Below are positions 17,816-26,248 of a stretch of 64,000 nt of DNA, in pieces. Below the pieces are notes generated by a model, which saw nothing but the letters and a program-made list of their open reading frames with translations, was not told the origin of the DNA and did not search any database. How positions within the stretch are numbered: the first letter of the stretch is position 1; every line of letters begins with the position of its first letter. The position numbers and the translations under genes are program-made. The DNA is from Mesorhizobium koreense (lineage in GTDB: Bacteria; Pseudomonadota; Alphaproteobacteria; Rhizobiales; Rhizobiaceae): the NCBI RefSeq assembly GCF_031656215.1, contig NZ_CP134228.1:4421001-4485000 (forward strand). Reading direction: 5' to 3'.

Positions 17816-18769
17816 ATGCAATTTCTGGGCTCCGAGGTTGACCCCGCCACTCTCGAAATCTTTTTCGCTGCCTTAGGTGGGACTCATGTGGGCATCTGCC
17901 TGTGCGACGCCGACGACCAGGTGCAATTCGTCAATGACAAGTTCCGCTCGACGTTTTTTCCCAGCGCGCCGCCGATGCCGTTCGATTTTGTCGACGCCAT
18001 TGCCGCAGATATCGCGTCGGGCAAGGGGATAAAACTGGAAAGCATGCCACTGGATGTGTTCGTGCCGCGCGTAAGGGCGCGCCGAAAGAATGGCGACGAC
18101 CGATACAATTTCGCGTTGGACATGATGGACGGCAGCTGGTGGTGGGTGAACGACTACCGGATGCCGAACGGCTGGATTCTCGTTATTGCCAGCGACATAT
18201 CGCAATCCAAGAACGAGGAGGTCAGGCTGCGGGCCGCCCATGACGCGGCGGTGAAGGAAACGCAGGTCGATGCTCTCACAGGCGTAGCCAGCCGTAAATA
18301 TGGCCTGCAGCACGCACAGACGATTCTGACCGAACATGGGCTTGCGCACCTGCCGGTCTGTTTCGCCATCCTGGACATCGATCATTTCAAGCGGATCAAC
18401 GACACGTATGGGCACTTGGTCGGAGACGAGGTGCTCGTCCATTTCTCACGGCATCTTTCCGACAAGCTCGGGGATGGCGATTTTGTGACCCGCCTCGGCG
18501 GAGAGGAATTCCTGGTCGTCCTGCCGAATGCAGCGGAAGAGCGCGCAGTGCTGCGTTTGCAACGAGCGCTGCTCACCCTCGAGCCGCTACCAAGCACCAA
18601 ATCGCACGCACCTTTGACATTTACCTTTAGCGGAGGCGTCACGCTGGCCCTGCAGCAGGAAACTCTTCCCGAGATATTCCGTAGAGCCGATGATGCGTTG
18701 TACGTCGCCAAGCAGAATGGACGAGCGCGGATCGAAGTGGCGGACCGCAGCGCATTCAACGCGGCGTAG
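17816..18769 (+). CDS. PAS-GGDEF diguanylate cyclase
   Basis: A 317-residue cytoplasmic enzyme predicted to make the second messenger c-di-GMP from two GTP. Residues about 10 to 135 form a PAS-like sensor (VGICLCDADDQVQFVNDKF, then WWWVNDYRMPNGWIL). A short helix leads to the GGDEF domain, about 150 to 310, with LTGVASRKYG, DIDHFKRINDTYGHLVGD and the intact active-site loop RLGGEEF. No RxxD inhibitory site is obvious before the loop (the residues are GDGDFVTR), so product inhibition may be absent. GGAGGAA precedes the ATG. Its neighbours include a CuxR-like regulator gene and two polysaccharide gene sets, which are typical c-di-GMP targets. Confidence 0.92.
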   Translation: MQFLGSEVDPATLEIFFAALGGTHVGICLCDADDQVQFVNDKFRSTFFPSAPPMPFDFVDAIAADIASGKGIKLESMPLDVFVPRVRARRKNGDDRYNFALDMMDGSWWWVNDYRMPNGWILVIASDISQSKNEEVRLRAAHDAAVKETQVDALTGVASRKYGLQHAQTILTEHGLAHLPVCFAILDIDHFKRINDTYGHLVGDEVLVHFSRHLSDKLGDGDFVTRLGGEEFLVVLPNAAEERAVLRLQRALLTLEPLPSTKSHAPLTFTFSGGVTLALQQETLPEIFRRADDALYVAKQNGRARIEVADRSAFNAA

Positions 18770-18971
18770 CGCTGCCGGTTCAGCAGCCGGTCTGACAGGA
18801 TAGCCAGCCGATCTCTCGGACGGGCGCGCTGCAGGGCTTTTTTGTTCGCAGCCTTCGCTTCAGCAAATGAAGACTTTTTCGTTACTCCCAGCATGCAAAT
18901 TTTCGAGCGCCTCTTAAGCGCGATTCAATCCGTTTATGCCATGATTTAAAAATCTAACGGGGAGAGCATAA

Positions 18972-19325
18972 ATGAAAATTCCAGTGAACTGGTATGCACG
19001 ACGAAATTTCTTAAGCAACATAAGTAAATTTCGGAGAGAAAAGGCCGGATCAGGCCTTTACAGCGCTACTCTGACCGCTTTCGTGGCGATTTTATTGGTA
19101 TCCGGTTGCGAAATAGCGCCCGACAGGACGCTCGTGTCGTCGATATCGGGAGAGGTTCACCACTCGAACATATCCAACAAGAAGAGAGAGGTGTCGACGC
19201 CTGAAAAGGTGGCCGCAATGACGCCGCGCGTGCAAACGGTGAGCTACGGCTTCCTTGGCCAGGCACCTTACATCTGTACGCCGAGCGGCTTTGGCAGGAC
19301 ATCGAGCTGCTTCCGTAGAGGGTAG
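18972..19325 (+). CDS. Small putative lipoprotein
   Basis: A 117-residue protein with GGGGAGAG before the ATG. An unusually long, basic N-region of about 28 residues precedes a hydrophobic stretch and the lipobox LLVSGC (cysteine near residue 46), suggesting lipidation and membrane anchoring. An internal start nearer the hydrophobic stretch is possible but I see no suitable ATG. The mature part of about 70 residues is polar and has two cysteines near the C-terminus (YICTPSGFGRTSSCF). I do not recognise the family. It is convergent with the DUF995 operon, and the 200 bases before it hold a T6 run after the cyclase stop but no clear hairpin. Confidence 0.6.
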   Translation: MKIPVNWYARRNFLSNISKFRREKAGSGLYSATLTAFVAILLVSGCEIAPDRTLVSSISGEVHHSNISNKKREVSTPEKVAAMTPRVQTVSYGFLGQAPYICTPSGFGRTSSCFRRG

Positions 19326-19387
19326 CTGCAGATACACGGCACAGGCAGGCGGCGGTGCCGGATTGTTCCTAGCTGTTCAACGAAACA

Positions 19388-19426
19388 GCTCCAGCGGCCA
19401 CGGTTTGGTGCCGTGACCGCTGGAGC
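19388..19426 (-). terminator. Long hairpin at the end of the DUF995/GH26/GT2/uxs operon
   Basis: GCTCCAGCGG at the left pairs with CCGCTGGAGC at the right, and after a C/A mismatch CACGG pairs with CCGTG around a seven-base loop: 15 pairs in all. Reading on the minus strand, the stem is followed by TGTTTCGTTG, a moderately T-rich run. It lies about 20 bases after the last gene on that strand, so intrinsic termination of the minus-strand operon is likely. It may also stop readthrough of the convergent lipoprotein gene. Confidence 0.65.
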
Positions 19427-19446
19427 GCCCCGCCCAGGTACAAGGC

Positions 19447-19968
19447 TCAGCCGGCGGCAGACAGCTTCGCCTTGATCCGTTTCAGTTTGGAGCTGACATA
19501 GTCGCCCCGACGCAGCTTCCGGTACTCGTCGCCGGCTCTTGTCGGCCTGTTCCTGAACACATACCACTCGCCATTCGGCTCCCGCTTCTGGTAGATGACA
19601 CCGTTCTTCTCGCGGTGGCTGAAACAGGTCAGGGCCGGCGCCGATCCGCTTTTCGCGTACCAGGTCGCCCGGAAGCAAAGCTTGCCCGGAGATGTCAGGA
19701 ACCATATGCCGTCGCCGTAGGAGCTTTTCCTGCCCTGGCCGGTCGCGGCTATGAACCTGCGTTGTTTGGATGGAAAGTAGCCCGCCCCGTCTTTCCAGAG
19801 CCAGGACCGGTTGGCGTACAGGCGAAAGAGTTCATCTGTCGTAAGCGGCGTTGCCTTTTCCGCCGCGAGGCTGACCTTGCTTTTCGTCGCTGCCGCGGCA
19901 TTGAGCGAGCCGAGGCCCGTGCAGCCAGCGATTGCGATAAGCGTCAGCAATATCTGTAATTTCCGCAT
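19447..19968 (-). CDS. DUF995 family lipoprotein
   Basis: A 173-residue protein of the rhizobial DUF995 family. The start at 19968 is preferred to the upstream ATG because CGGAGA lies at correct distance and a signal peptide follows at once, with lipobox AIAGC (cysteine near 16). The domain (about 45 to 150) shows LTTDELFRLYANRSWLWKDG, CFRATWYAKSG, LTCFSHREKNGVIYQKREP and WYVF. It is a paralogue of the DUF995 protein at 20961-21545; the two share CFSHR and VIYQKREP. The function is unknown. Location at the end of a polysaccharide operon suggests an envelope role in assembly or modification. Confidence 0.8.
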   Translation of the reverse strand: MRKLQILLTLIAIAGCTGLGSLNAAAATKSKVSLAAEKATPLTTDELFRLYANRSWLWKDGAGYFPSKQRRFIAATGQGRKSSYGDGIWFLTSPGKLCFRATWYAKSGSAPALTCFSHREKNGVIYQKREPNGEWYVFRNRPTRAGDEYRKLRRGDYVSSKLKRIKAKLSAAG

Positions 19969-19995
19969 CTTGGTTCTCCGAATAAGCGCCATGCG

Positions 19996-20964
19996 CTAGT
20001 TGGTTTTTTGGTCAGGAACGACCCGCCAGTTCGGGCGGCCATAGCCGCCCGGCCAGGGATAAACTTCGCGATCGTTGAAGTAGACGACGGCGGTCAGGAG
20101 CGGGAATTCCGGATGCTTCTGCGCGACGGTCTGCGCCCAGTTCGTCACGTAGGCCTGGTCGCCCTCGTAACCCAGTTCCGCCACCATGATCGGCTTGCCG
20201 AAGCTTTGCGCCAGTTGATAGCCGGGCTCCAGTGCCTCGGTGAACGTCCGATCTTTGCCGAACAGGTCGCGATCGTATTTCTGGTAACCGAACACGGAGA
20301 GGCCGACGATATCCACGTAGTCGTCTCCCGGGTAGAATTTGACCAGATCGGGATTCCCCTTCGGCGACCACATGTATCGCGCCGACTTCAGGTGTTCGCG
20401 GCAGACGGTCACCATGCGCTGATACGCGGCGATGTAACCTTCCGGTTTCCAATGCGCCCAGGTGAACTGGTTGTCGGTCTCATCCATCTCCTGGGCCCAG
20501 CGGATGATCACGGGGCTCTTCAGGCTTGCGGCAGCCGAGCAGACGGAGGCCATGTTGGCGTCGTATCGGCCCCCCAGAATTCCATTCAGAAGCTGTTCCG
20601 AAGTCACACGCCAGTCAACGGACCATGACCACGGTTCGACGGTGATCAGGAGCGTGCGCCCTCGCTGCATTGCATATTCGTCGGCGATGGAAAGCGTCGA
20701 CAGGTCGACATCTTCCCAGGGAAGGAAGAGGTGTTCGATCTTGACGTTCTTGTCGTTGCTGAAATCGCCGTGCGGATCATAGGCGCCGAAGTCGACCGAC
20801 TGGTCGGTGATGACGGGTCTCTTGTCGGTGAACTGCTCGCTGGCTTGCCTGTCCGCTGAAGGAATGCCGAGCGGCAAGATGGCGGCCACTGCGGCTCCCG
20901 ACAGCGAAATCGTAACGAGCGAAGCCGCGAACACGCTCGCAAAGTTCGTCTTGACCGGGTTCAT
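19996..20964 (-). CDS. GH26-like secreted glycoside hydrolase
   Basis: A 322-residue protein with a signal peptide (MNPVKTNFASVFAASLVTIS, likely cleaved after AVAA). The body resembles the (beta/alpha)8 barrel of GH26 mannanases and related glycanases. A candidate acid/base glutamate lies in RWAQEMDE near residue 167, and a candidate nucleophile glutamate in PIMVAELGYEGDQ near residue 277. FLPWEDVDLSTL and YVDIVGLSVFGYQ are further family-like segments. In synthase-dependent polysaccharide operons such enzymes trim or release the chain in the periplasm. The ATG overlaps the stop of the upstream DUF995 gene by four bases. Linkage specificity cannot be predicted. Confidence 0.8.
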   Translation of the reverse strand: MNPVKTNFASVFAASLVTISLSGAAVAAILPLGIPSADRQASEQFTDKRPVITDQSVDFGAYDPHGDFSNDKNVKIEHLFLPWEDVDLSTLSIADEYAMQRGRTLLITVEPWSWSVDWRVTSEQLLNGILGGRYDANMASVCSAAASLKSPVIIRWAQEMDETDNQFTWAHWKPEGYIAAYQRMVTVCREHLKSARYMWSPKGNPDLVKFYPGDDYVDIVGLSVFGYQKYDRDLFGKDRTFTEALEPGYQLAQSFGKPIMVAELGYEGDQAYVTNWAQTVAQKHPEFPLLTAVVYFNDREVYPWPGGYGRPNWRVVPDQKTN

Positions 20965-21545
20965 AGCTTTGTCCTCGCAACAGGATTGGTTCTTGGAGCG
21001 GAGTGAAGGCTTGACCTGATCTGCTCCATGTCCTGGGAGACCAGGTCCTGGTCGACGAGTTTGTCTAACTCGTCGCCTTCGGCTGGCGCGGCGTGCTTGA
21101 AGACATACCAGTCTCCCGACGGCTCTCTTTTCTGGTAGATGACCTCGCCGAGCTTCCGGTGGCTGAAGCAAGTAGCGTTCGGGACTACGCCGGAGGCCAT
21201 GTGCCATTGCGCCTTGAGGCACAGGCGACCGCGATCATCGACGGTCCATCGCCCTTCCGCCCAGATCGCCTTGTCTCCGGAACCAGTCCAGGCGGTAAAA
21301 CGTCGTCCGTCGGCCTGCAGCCGCCCGGCCCCTGCCGGCCACTTCCAGGACTTGTCGCGGTAGAGCGTGTAAAGCTCGAAGCTCGTCATGGGACGGGCAT
21401 CATGAGGGGGCGTGGGGCCCTTGCCAGCGGCTTCGACCGGATTTCCGAATGCGAAGATCGACAAGAGACACGATGCTGCCAGAAGACAGCCTCGGACCAT
21501 TTTGAGAGCCGGCGCTTTCCGGCTGCTATGACGTGACTTTTCCAT
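20961..21545 (-). CDS. DUF995 family secreted protein
   Basis: A 194-residue paralogue of the protein at 19447-19968. AGGAAA lies before the ATG at 21545. A basic N-region (MEKSRHSSRKAPALK) and hydrophobic segment end at PVEAAG, a signal-peptidase I type site. The domain contains MTSFELYTLYRDKSWKWPAG, AEGRWTVDDRGRLCLKAQW, CFSHRKLGEVIYQKREPSG and WYVF. It sits between the GT2 synthase and the GH26-like enzyme, and its stop overlaps the latter start. The function is unknown. Two paralogues bracketing a hydrolase gene suggest paired periplasmic roles, one soluble and one lipid-anchored. Confidence 0.8.
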   Translation of the reverse strand: MEKSRHSSRKAPALKMVRGCLLAASCLLSIFAFGNPVEAAGKGPTPPHDARPMTSFELYTLYRDKSWKWPAGAGRLQADGRRFTAWTGSGDKAIWAEGRWTVDDRGRLCLKAQWHMASGVVPNATCFSHRKLGEVIYQKREPSGDWYVFKHAAPAEGDELDKLVDQDLVSQDMEQIRSSLHSAPRTNPVARTKL

Positions 21546-21586
21546 TGTTCGTTTCCTGGTTTTCTGCGTTCTGTGCCGCGCCGATA

Positions 21587-23446
21587 TCAACTCGACCTGC
21601 GCAGCCATCTCGGGTTGAACGTTGTTTTGCTGACCCCCGCGCCTCCGGCGCCGGCGACCGAATACTTGATCTCATAGAAGCTGAGCCTACCGGTGCTCCA
21701 CGCCAGCGATTCAAGGCCATCCTTGCCGCGCTCGGCCGTCGCAATGCCGGGCAGCAGAACAAGCAGAAGCAGGCCGCTCGCCATGGCCGGGCGGTAGACG
21801 CCTCTGGGGCGCCTGACCCGGTTCTCGCGATCATGCTGGACGACGATCACCAGAAGCAGCAGCGCGTAGAGCGCCGAGTTGACGATCGCGAAGATATAAA
21901 AGCCGCGTGTATCCCCAGCGTTGCCAATGAGCAGCACGGGGAGCACCGAGGCGAGCGACAGCAATCCGTACGGGGCGAGGACGCGTAGCGGCAGAGGGTC
22001 GACTTCGGACGTCCCTTTCGGGGTGATGCGGAAGTCCACGAAAGAGCCGGTAGCCCAATCACGGAGCGCAGCGATCGTCCCCGCCAATGCCCACGGCCAT
22101 CGCGCGAAGAGAAACAACATCATTTCCCAGCTCAGGATCTTCGCATCGAACGGCCTGAAGGTTCCCGTTGCGCGCCAGCGGAAAGCGAGAGCGGTCAGGA
22201 TCACCGAAAGCGGCACGAAATGAGCGAGGAAGCCGGGATAGGTCACCGCAACAAAATTCTCGCCGCGCAGCAGCGCGATGATCGGCAGCGCGAACATCGC
22301 CGCCATGAACAGCGCAAAAAGCGGGTACCAGAGCTGCGAGAACAGGAACTGGAACTTCAGCCTGGTCGGCAGGCGGGGCACATAGATCGGCGAATACTGG
22401 AGAAGCAGCGTCATCAGGCTGCGCGACCACTGGAATTCCTGGGTGACCAGGTCGGCGAAGGTGCGCGGGCCGTCGCCATGCGCGATCGCGTCCAGCGCAT
22501 GCACACCGCGCCAGCCATGCGCGTTCATCATCAGCGTCGTGGAATGATCCTCGGCGAGTTCCGGGCCAAGCCCGCCGACCTGCCTGAGCGCCGTACAGCG
22601 GACCGCATAGTGGGATCCTATGCAGAGCGGAGCGAGGCCGCCATTGTAGCCGGCCTGAAGCGAACCGTGCATGCTGGCTTCGGCATAAAGCCGTCCACGC
22701 GCGGACCAGCTCTCCGCCGCATTGCTGTCGCAGATCGAGGGCGCGGATACGTAGCCGACCGCCGGATCGGCGAACGGCCGCAGCATCTCGCGCAGATAAC
22801 CGGGCTCCGGCACATGGTCGGCATCGAGCTGCGCGACAAAATCGTAGCGGTCGTAGCCATAGTGATCGTAGAAGAAGGCAAGGTTTCCTTCCTTGCAGCG
22901 CGTGCGGCGCGGCCATGTGGCCCTGTGATAGTCGCTCCTGCCCTTGCGCGTGGAAACGAGAACGCCATGCCGTTCGCACCAGCCGAGCGTTTCCGGGGAA
23001 GGATCCTCGTCGGCAAGCCATGTGTCGTGCGGTACGTCCTGGGCGAGCATCGCCTCCAACGTCTTCGCCACCACCGGGAACGGCTCGGAAGGAGCCTTTG
23101 TCACCACCATGGCGACGCGGCTTCCTGCAGGCAGCCGCAACGCCCCGGCCGGCCTGCGGCTGCGATAGAAGACAAACATGAAATAGGCGGGCAGCAGGGT
23201 GACCCAGGCCAGGACGACGGTGATGGTCGCAAAGCCGAACAGGCCGATATAGTGCGCCGGATCGAACCACCAGTTCCCGAACCAGACCAGAGCCGCAAGC
23301 CACAGGAAAGCGCCGAGGAGAAATTCGACGCGACGGTACCCGGTCAGGACCGGGACCGTAAGCGCCTCGGGTCGTTCGGCCGCGCGCTTCGTCAGCTCGG
23401 CGGGGTGGCCGGCGCCATCCGTCATGAGAACGTTCCGCGCGTACAT
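21587..23446 (-). CDS. GT2 family membrane glycosyltransferase (cellulose-synthase-like)
   Basis: A 619-residue processive-type synthase. Two N-terminal helices (about 38 to 90) precede the cytosolic GT-A domain. Motifs are LADEDPSPE, the metal-binding AQLDADHVPEPG (near residue 215), and the acceptor-site ELAEDHS. At the place of QxxRW the protein has TQEFQWSRS, where the arginine is glutamine. Several further helices follow (LWYPLFALFMAAMFALP onward). Family members polymerise a UDP-sugar and extrude the chain across the inner membrane. Co-transcription with a UDP-xylose-forming enzyme suggests xylose, or a product made from it, in the polymer. No PilZ domain is present, so c-di-GMP would act through transcription. 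Start 23446 overlaps the uxs stop by one base. Confidence 0.88.
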   Translation of the reverse strand: MYARNVLMTDGAGHPAELTKRAAERPEALTVPVLTGYRRVEFLLGAFLWLAALVWFGNWWFDPAHYIGLFGFATITVVLAWVTLLPAYFMFVFYRSRRPAGALRLPAGSRVAMVVTKAPSEPFPVVAKTLEAMLAQDVPHDTWLADEDPSPETLGWCERHGVLVSTRKGRSDYHRATWPRRTRCKEGNLAFFYDHYGYDRYDFVAQLDADHVPEPGYLREMLRPFADPAVGYVSAPSICDSNAAESWSARGRLYAEASMHGSLQAGYNGGLAPLCIGSHYAVRCTALRQVGGLGPELAEDHSTTLMMNAHGWRGVHALDAIAHGDGPRTFADLVTQEFQWSRSLMTLLLQYSPIYVPRLPTRLKFQFLFSQLWYPLFALFMAAMFALPIIALLRGENFVAVTYPGFLAHFVPLSVILTALAFRWRATGTFRPFDAKILSWEMMLFLFARWPWALAGTIAALRDWATGSFVDFRITPKGTSEVDPLPLRVLAPYGLLSLASVLPVLLIGNAGDTRGFYIFAIVNSALYALLLLVIVVQHDRENRVRRPRGVYRPAMASGLLLLVLLPGIATAERGKDGLESLAWSTGRLSFYEIKYSVAGAGGAGVSKTTFNPRWLRRSS

Positions 23447-24489
23447 CAGGCCGTCTCCGCAAGCTCTTGCGACCGCCCCAGGAGGCCGTCGAAGTAGACG
23501 ATGGTCCGTTTGAGCCCTTCGGACAGCGGGACCCGTGGCCGCCAATCGAGTTCGCGGGCCGCGAGCGATATGTCGGGGCGGCGCTGGCGGGGATCGTCGA
23601 CAGGCAACGGACGATGAACGATCCTGGAGCGCGAGCCGGTGAGATCGATCACCTGCTCGGCCAATTCCCGAACGGAGAATTCGCCGGGGTTGCCGAGGTT
23701 GACCGGGCCGGTGAAGGAAGGCGGCGAAGCCATCAGCCTCAAGAAACCGTCGATCAGGTCGTCGACAAAGCAGAAGGAACGGGTCTGCGAACCGTCTCCG
23801 TAGATCGTTATGTCATCGCCACGGAGAGCCTGGACGATGAAGTTCGAGACAACCCGGCCATCGTCGGGCCGCATGCGAGGGCCGTAGGTGTTGAAGATGC
23901 GCGCGACCTTGATCTCGATGCCGTGCCGGTCGTGGAAATCATGGAACATCGTTTCCGCGCACCGCTTGCCTTCGTCGTAGCAGGAGCGCGGGCCGAATGG
24001 ATTGACGTTGCCCCAATAGGATTCGGGCTGGGGATGAATCTGGGGATCGCCGTAGATCTCGGAAGTCGAGGCCTGAAAGATCTTTATGCCGCGTGCCTTG
24101 GCCAGTTCCAGAAGATTGAGCGCACCGAGCACGCTGGTCTTCATGGTCTGGATCGGGTCAGCCTGGTAGTGCGGCGGCGAGGCGGGACAGGCGAGATTGT
24201 ATATCTCGTCGACCTCCACATCGAGTGGCACCGAGACGTCATGTCGAATGATGCTGAAGCGGGGGTTGCCTCTCAACCCTTCCAAATTGCTGTGCCGCCC
24301 GGTTGTAAAGCTATCGGCACAGAGCACCTCGTGACCGAGATCGAGCAGCTTTTCACAGAGATGCGACCCAAGAAAGCCGGCGCCGCCGGTCACGAGAATT
24401 CGCCGTGGCGTTCTGTCCCGGAGCAGTAGGAGCACGCCATTCAAGTCGGCTTCGACATGGCCCCGATAGTTTTCCCGAAATTTTGTCAT
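23446..24489 (-). CDS. uxs: UDP-glucuronate decarboxylase (UDP-xylose synthase)
   Basis: The 347-residue enzyme of the extended short-chain dehydrogenase family turns UDP-glucuronate into UDP-xylose and CO2 with NAD. Visible: nucleotide motif [12 protein letters not shown] near residue 38, [35 protein letters not shown] with the catalytic tyrosine and lysine, and [17 protein letters not shown]. These residues are diagnostic for UXS over other epimerases. The frame is open 52 codons further upstream. I chose 24489, just before the conserved part, though its ribosome binding site is weak. It is divergent from the CuxR-like gene and is the first gene of the operon ending at 19447. No UDP-xylose 4-epimerase gene follows. 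Confidence 0.9.
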   Translation of the reverse strand: MTKFRENYRGHVEADLNGVLLLLRDRTPRRILVTGGAGFLGSHLCEKLLDLGHEVLCADSFTTGRHSNLEGLRGNPRFSIIRHDVSVPLDVEVDEIYNLACPASPPHYQADPIQTMKTSVLGALNLLELAKARGIKIFQASTSEIYGDPQIHPQPESYWGNVNPFGPRSCYDEGKRCAETMFHDFHDRHGIEIKVARIFNTYGPRMRPDDGRVVSNFIVQALRGDDITIYGDGSQTRSFCFVDDLIDGFLRLMASPPSFTGPVNLGNPGEFSVRELAEQVIDLTGSRSRIVHRPLPVDDPRQRRPDISLAARELDWRPRVPLSEGLKRTIVYFDGLLGRSQELAETA

Positions 24490-24846
24490 AGCCCGCTCTG
24501 CGAACATTGCTTCGTCTATTTTCCGGTAGATACCTACGCACAGAGCACCCACAGAACGCTTATTGTAGCGTTTTGCGACAATGACCTGTTCGATAAAGTA
24601 TCTACTTTTGGTGGTGAGATCGTTTCCGAGGACTAACTGTCCCAAAGCTCCCGCCGATGCGTACTATTTAGTTTTTGTCCCGCGAAATGTCGTTAGCGCC
24701 GCATCCAGAAACTTATCGCGCAATACATTTCTTGAGGTGTTTCGTGTGACGGGGCTCACGTCAACGCGAGGTTGCTATTGCACGGGGCAGATTCCATAAT
24801 TCGAGTCGGTGGGGCCCTGTCGGAATGAAGAACGACGCGGCAGCAG
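24490..24846. promoter_or_regulatory. Divergent promoter region between uxs and the AraC-type regulator
   Basis: About 357 bases with no supported gene, more AT-rich than the flanks near 24660-24740. It must carry the start signals for the minus-strand polysaccharide operon and the plus-strand regulator, and is where a CuxR-like activator would bind. The uxs frame extends into it, so a longer Uxs N-terminus is not excluded. I could not define an operator by eye. Confidence 0.5.
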
Positions 24847-25989
24847 ATGGAACCGCCGAAGGATCAAAACGGCACGTCGGGAGACGGGAGGACGCCTGAG
24901 CGCGAGCGGCGACGCTGGCCGCGCCAGCTCATGTCCGACGAAGGAAACCCCGGCGCCCGAATACTGCCGGCGCTCGCTCCGTTAACCTTCTCCACCCGCA
25001 AATTTGAGACCAGGGATCAGTTCGGCGCCTGGCGGACGCTGGTGGCGCCGCTTGTCGATGTCGCTCTGCCTGAGGGCGTGGCTCCGGATAATGGATTTCA
25101 GGCCGAGCACACGGCTTGGAACCTGGGCAGCATGCTGGTCGTGCAGCAGAAGGTGCCGGCCCACAGCTATACCCGTTCAGACGCAAGGCTTCGGTCCAGC
25201 TCGATCGACCACTGGTATATTCTTTTGCCGCGGAGCGGCCAGACGTGGACGGAGGTCAACGGGCGCGTTGTCGCGAACCAGCCGGGAAGGATGGAATTCA
25301 GGTCGCTTGGCCACGCCTTTCGCGGGAGGATGACTGAAACCAGCAGTCTCCTGCTTTACCTCCCCCGCGAGCTTTTCGATCAGGCATCCGCTGCCATGGA
25401 CGCGAAGAACAACTCGATCTTGTCGGGCAACATGGCCGCTCTTCTCATCGAATACATAAACGGTATGGAAGCGAGACTGGATACTTTTACCGAAACGGAT
25501 CTTCCCCGTATCGTCCAGGCGACGCGCGATATGATCGTGGCGTGCCTTTTGCCCGCAAAAGACCAGAACGCCGTAGCCGAACAACTGGCAGGTGTAGCGC
25601 TGATGGAGAGAGCGCGTCGGTATGTTCAGCGCAATCTGAAATCCGCCGAACTTACGTCGGACAGCATGAGCCGGGCACTCGGAATTTCGCGCACGCGACT
25701 ATACCAGTTGTTCGAGCCTAGTGGCGGCGTCAATCGCTACATTCAGAGGCGCCGGCTCCTTGCGGCCCACGCTGCCTTGAGCGATCCCGATAAGACTCGC
25801 CGGATCATCGATATCGCGGAAAGCGTCGGGTTCAGTTCGGCGGCAAATTTCAGCCGCGCTTTTACGAATGAATTCGGCTACAGCCCGCGTGAAGCCCGCA
25901 ATATATCCCAGTTCCCCCATTCGATCGCGGCTGCTGAACAGGACGGTGCTTCTTCGTTTGAGGATTGGCTGAAAATGCTCGGACATTGA
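24847..25989 (+). CDS. AraC-family transcriptional activator, CuxR-like
   Basis: A 380-residue regulator. An N-terminal AraC-binding-like beta domain spans about 45 to 190 (WYILLPRSGQTWTEVNGR). The C-terminal double helix-turn-helix spans about 255 to 355 with LGISRTRLYQLFEPSGG and FSSAANFSRAFTNEFGYSP. In Sinorhizobium meliloti, CuxR is an AraC-like activator that binds c-di-GMP in a PilZ-like manner and drives the adjacent uxs-containing polysaccharide operon. The same divergent layout with uxs here is the reason for the comparison. An arginine-rich stretch, TRSDARLRSSSIDHWYI (around 115), is a candidate ligand region but I cannot verify it. ATG 24847 follows GGCAGCAG, a weak ribosome binding site. 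Confidence 0.75.
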   Translation: MEPPKDQNGTSGDGRTPERERRRWPRQLMSDEGNPGARILPALAPLTFSTRKFETRDQFGAWRTLVAPLVDVALPEGVAPDNGFQAEHTAWNLGSMLVVQQKVPAHSYTRSDARLRSSSIDHWYILLPRSGQTWTEVNGRVVANQPGRMEFRSLGHAFRGRMTETSSLLLYLPRELFDQASAAMDAKNNSILSGNMAALLIEYINGMEARLDTFTETDLPRIVQATRDMIVACLLPAKDQNAVAEQLAGVALMERARRYVQRNLKSAELTSDSMSRALGISRTRLYQLFEPSGGVNRYIQRRRLLAAHAALSDPDKTRRIIDIAESVGFSSAANFSRAFTNEFGYSPREARNISQFPHSIAAAEQDGASSFEDWLKMLGH

Positions 25990-26248
25990 CCATGTCCGCA
26001 TGGCACCAAGGCTGTGCCTGTACACGCTTAAAAGCCGACCCGCTTTCGGCACCATGCTGGTCGAAGAGGTCGGCTTTGCCGCTCCTGAATAACGACATCG
26101 CTAATGTCGATGCTCAGGCGAAGTCGGGCCAGTACGTTGCCGCTGTCCTCAGAGATCGCTTTCGTGGCAGGCACCGATTCTTATCAAACCCTTAATTCCT
26201 CCGTCCTACGAACTGGTGTAGATCACGGACCGATAGGGCCGCTTCGAC
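25990..26248. other. Intergenic region with an inverted repeat
   Basis: AAAGCCGACC at 26031-26040 pairs perfectly with GGTCGGCTTT at 26068-26077 across a 27-base loop. It follows the AraC-type gene by 42 bases. The loop is long and no T run follows, so it may be a transcript end, an mRNA structure or chance. The rest should contain the promoter of the histidine kinase operon. I see no gene. Confidence 0.35.

Noticed and set aside
22220-23497. 425-codon plus-strand open frame opposite the GT2 gene
   Set aside because: Composition is typical of an antisense shadow, and the minus-strand GT2 motifs are unambiguous.
26031-26077. Inverted repeat after the AraC-type gene as an intrinsic terminator
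   Set aside because: The loop is 27 bases and no T run follows the right arm, so it is listed only as an inverted repeat.
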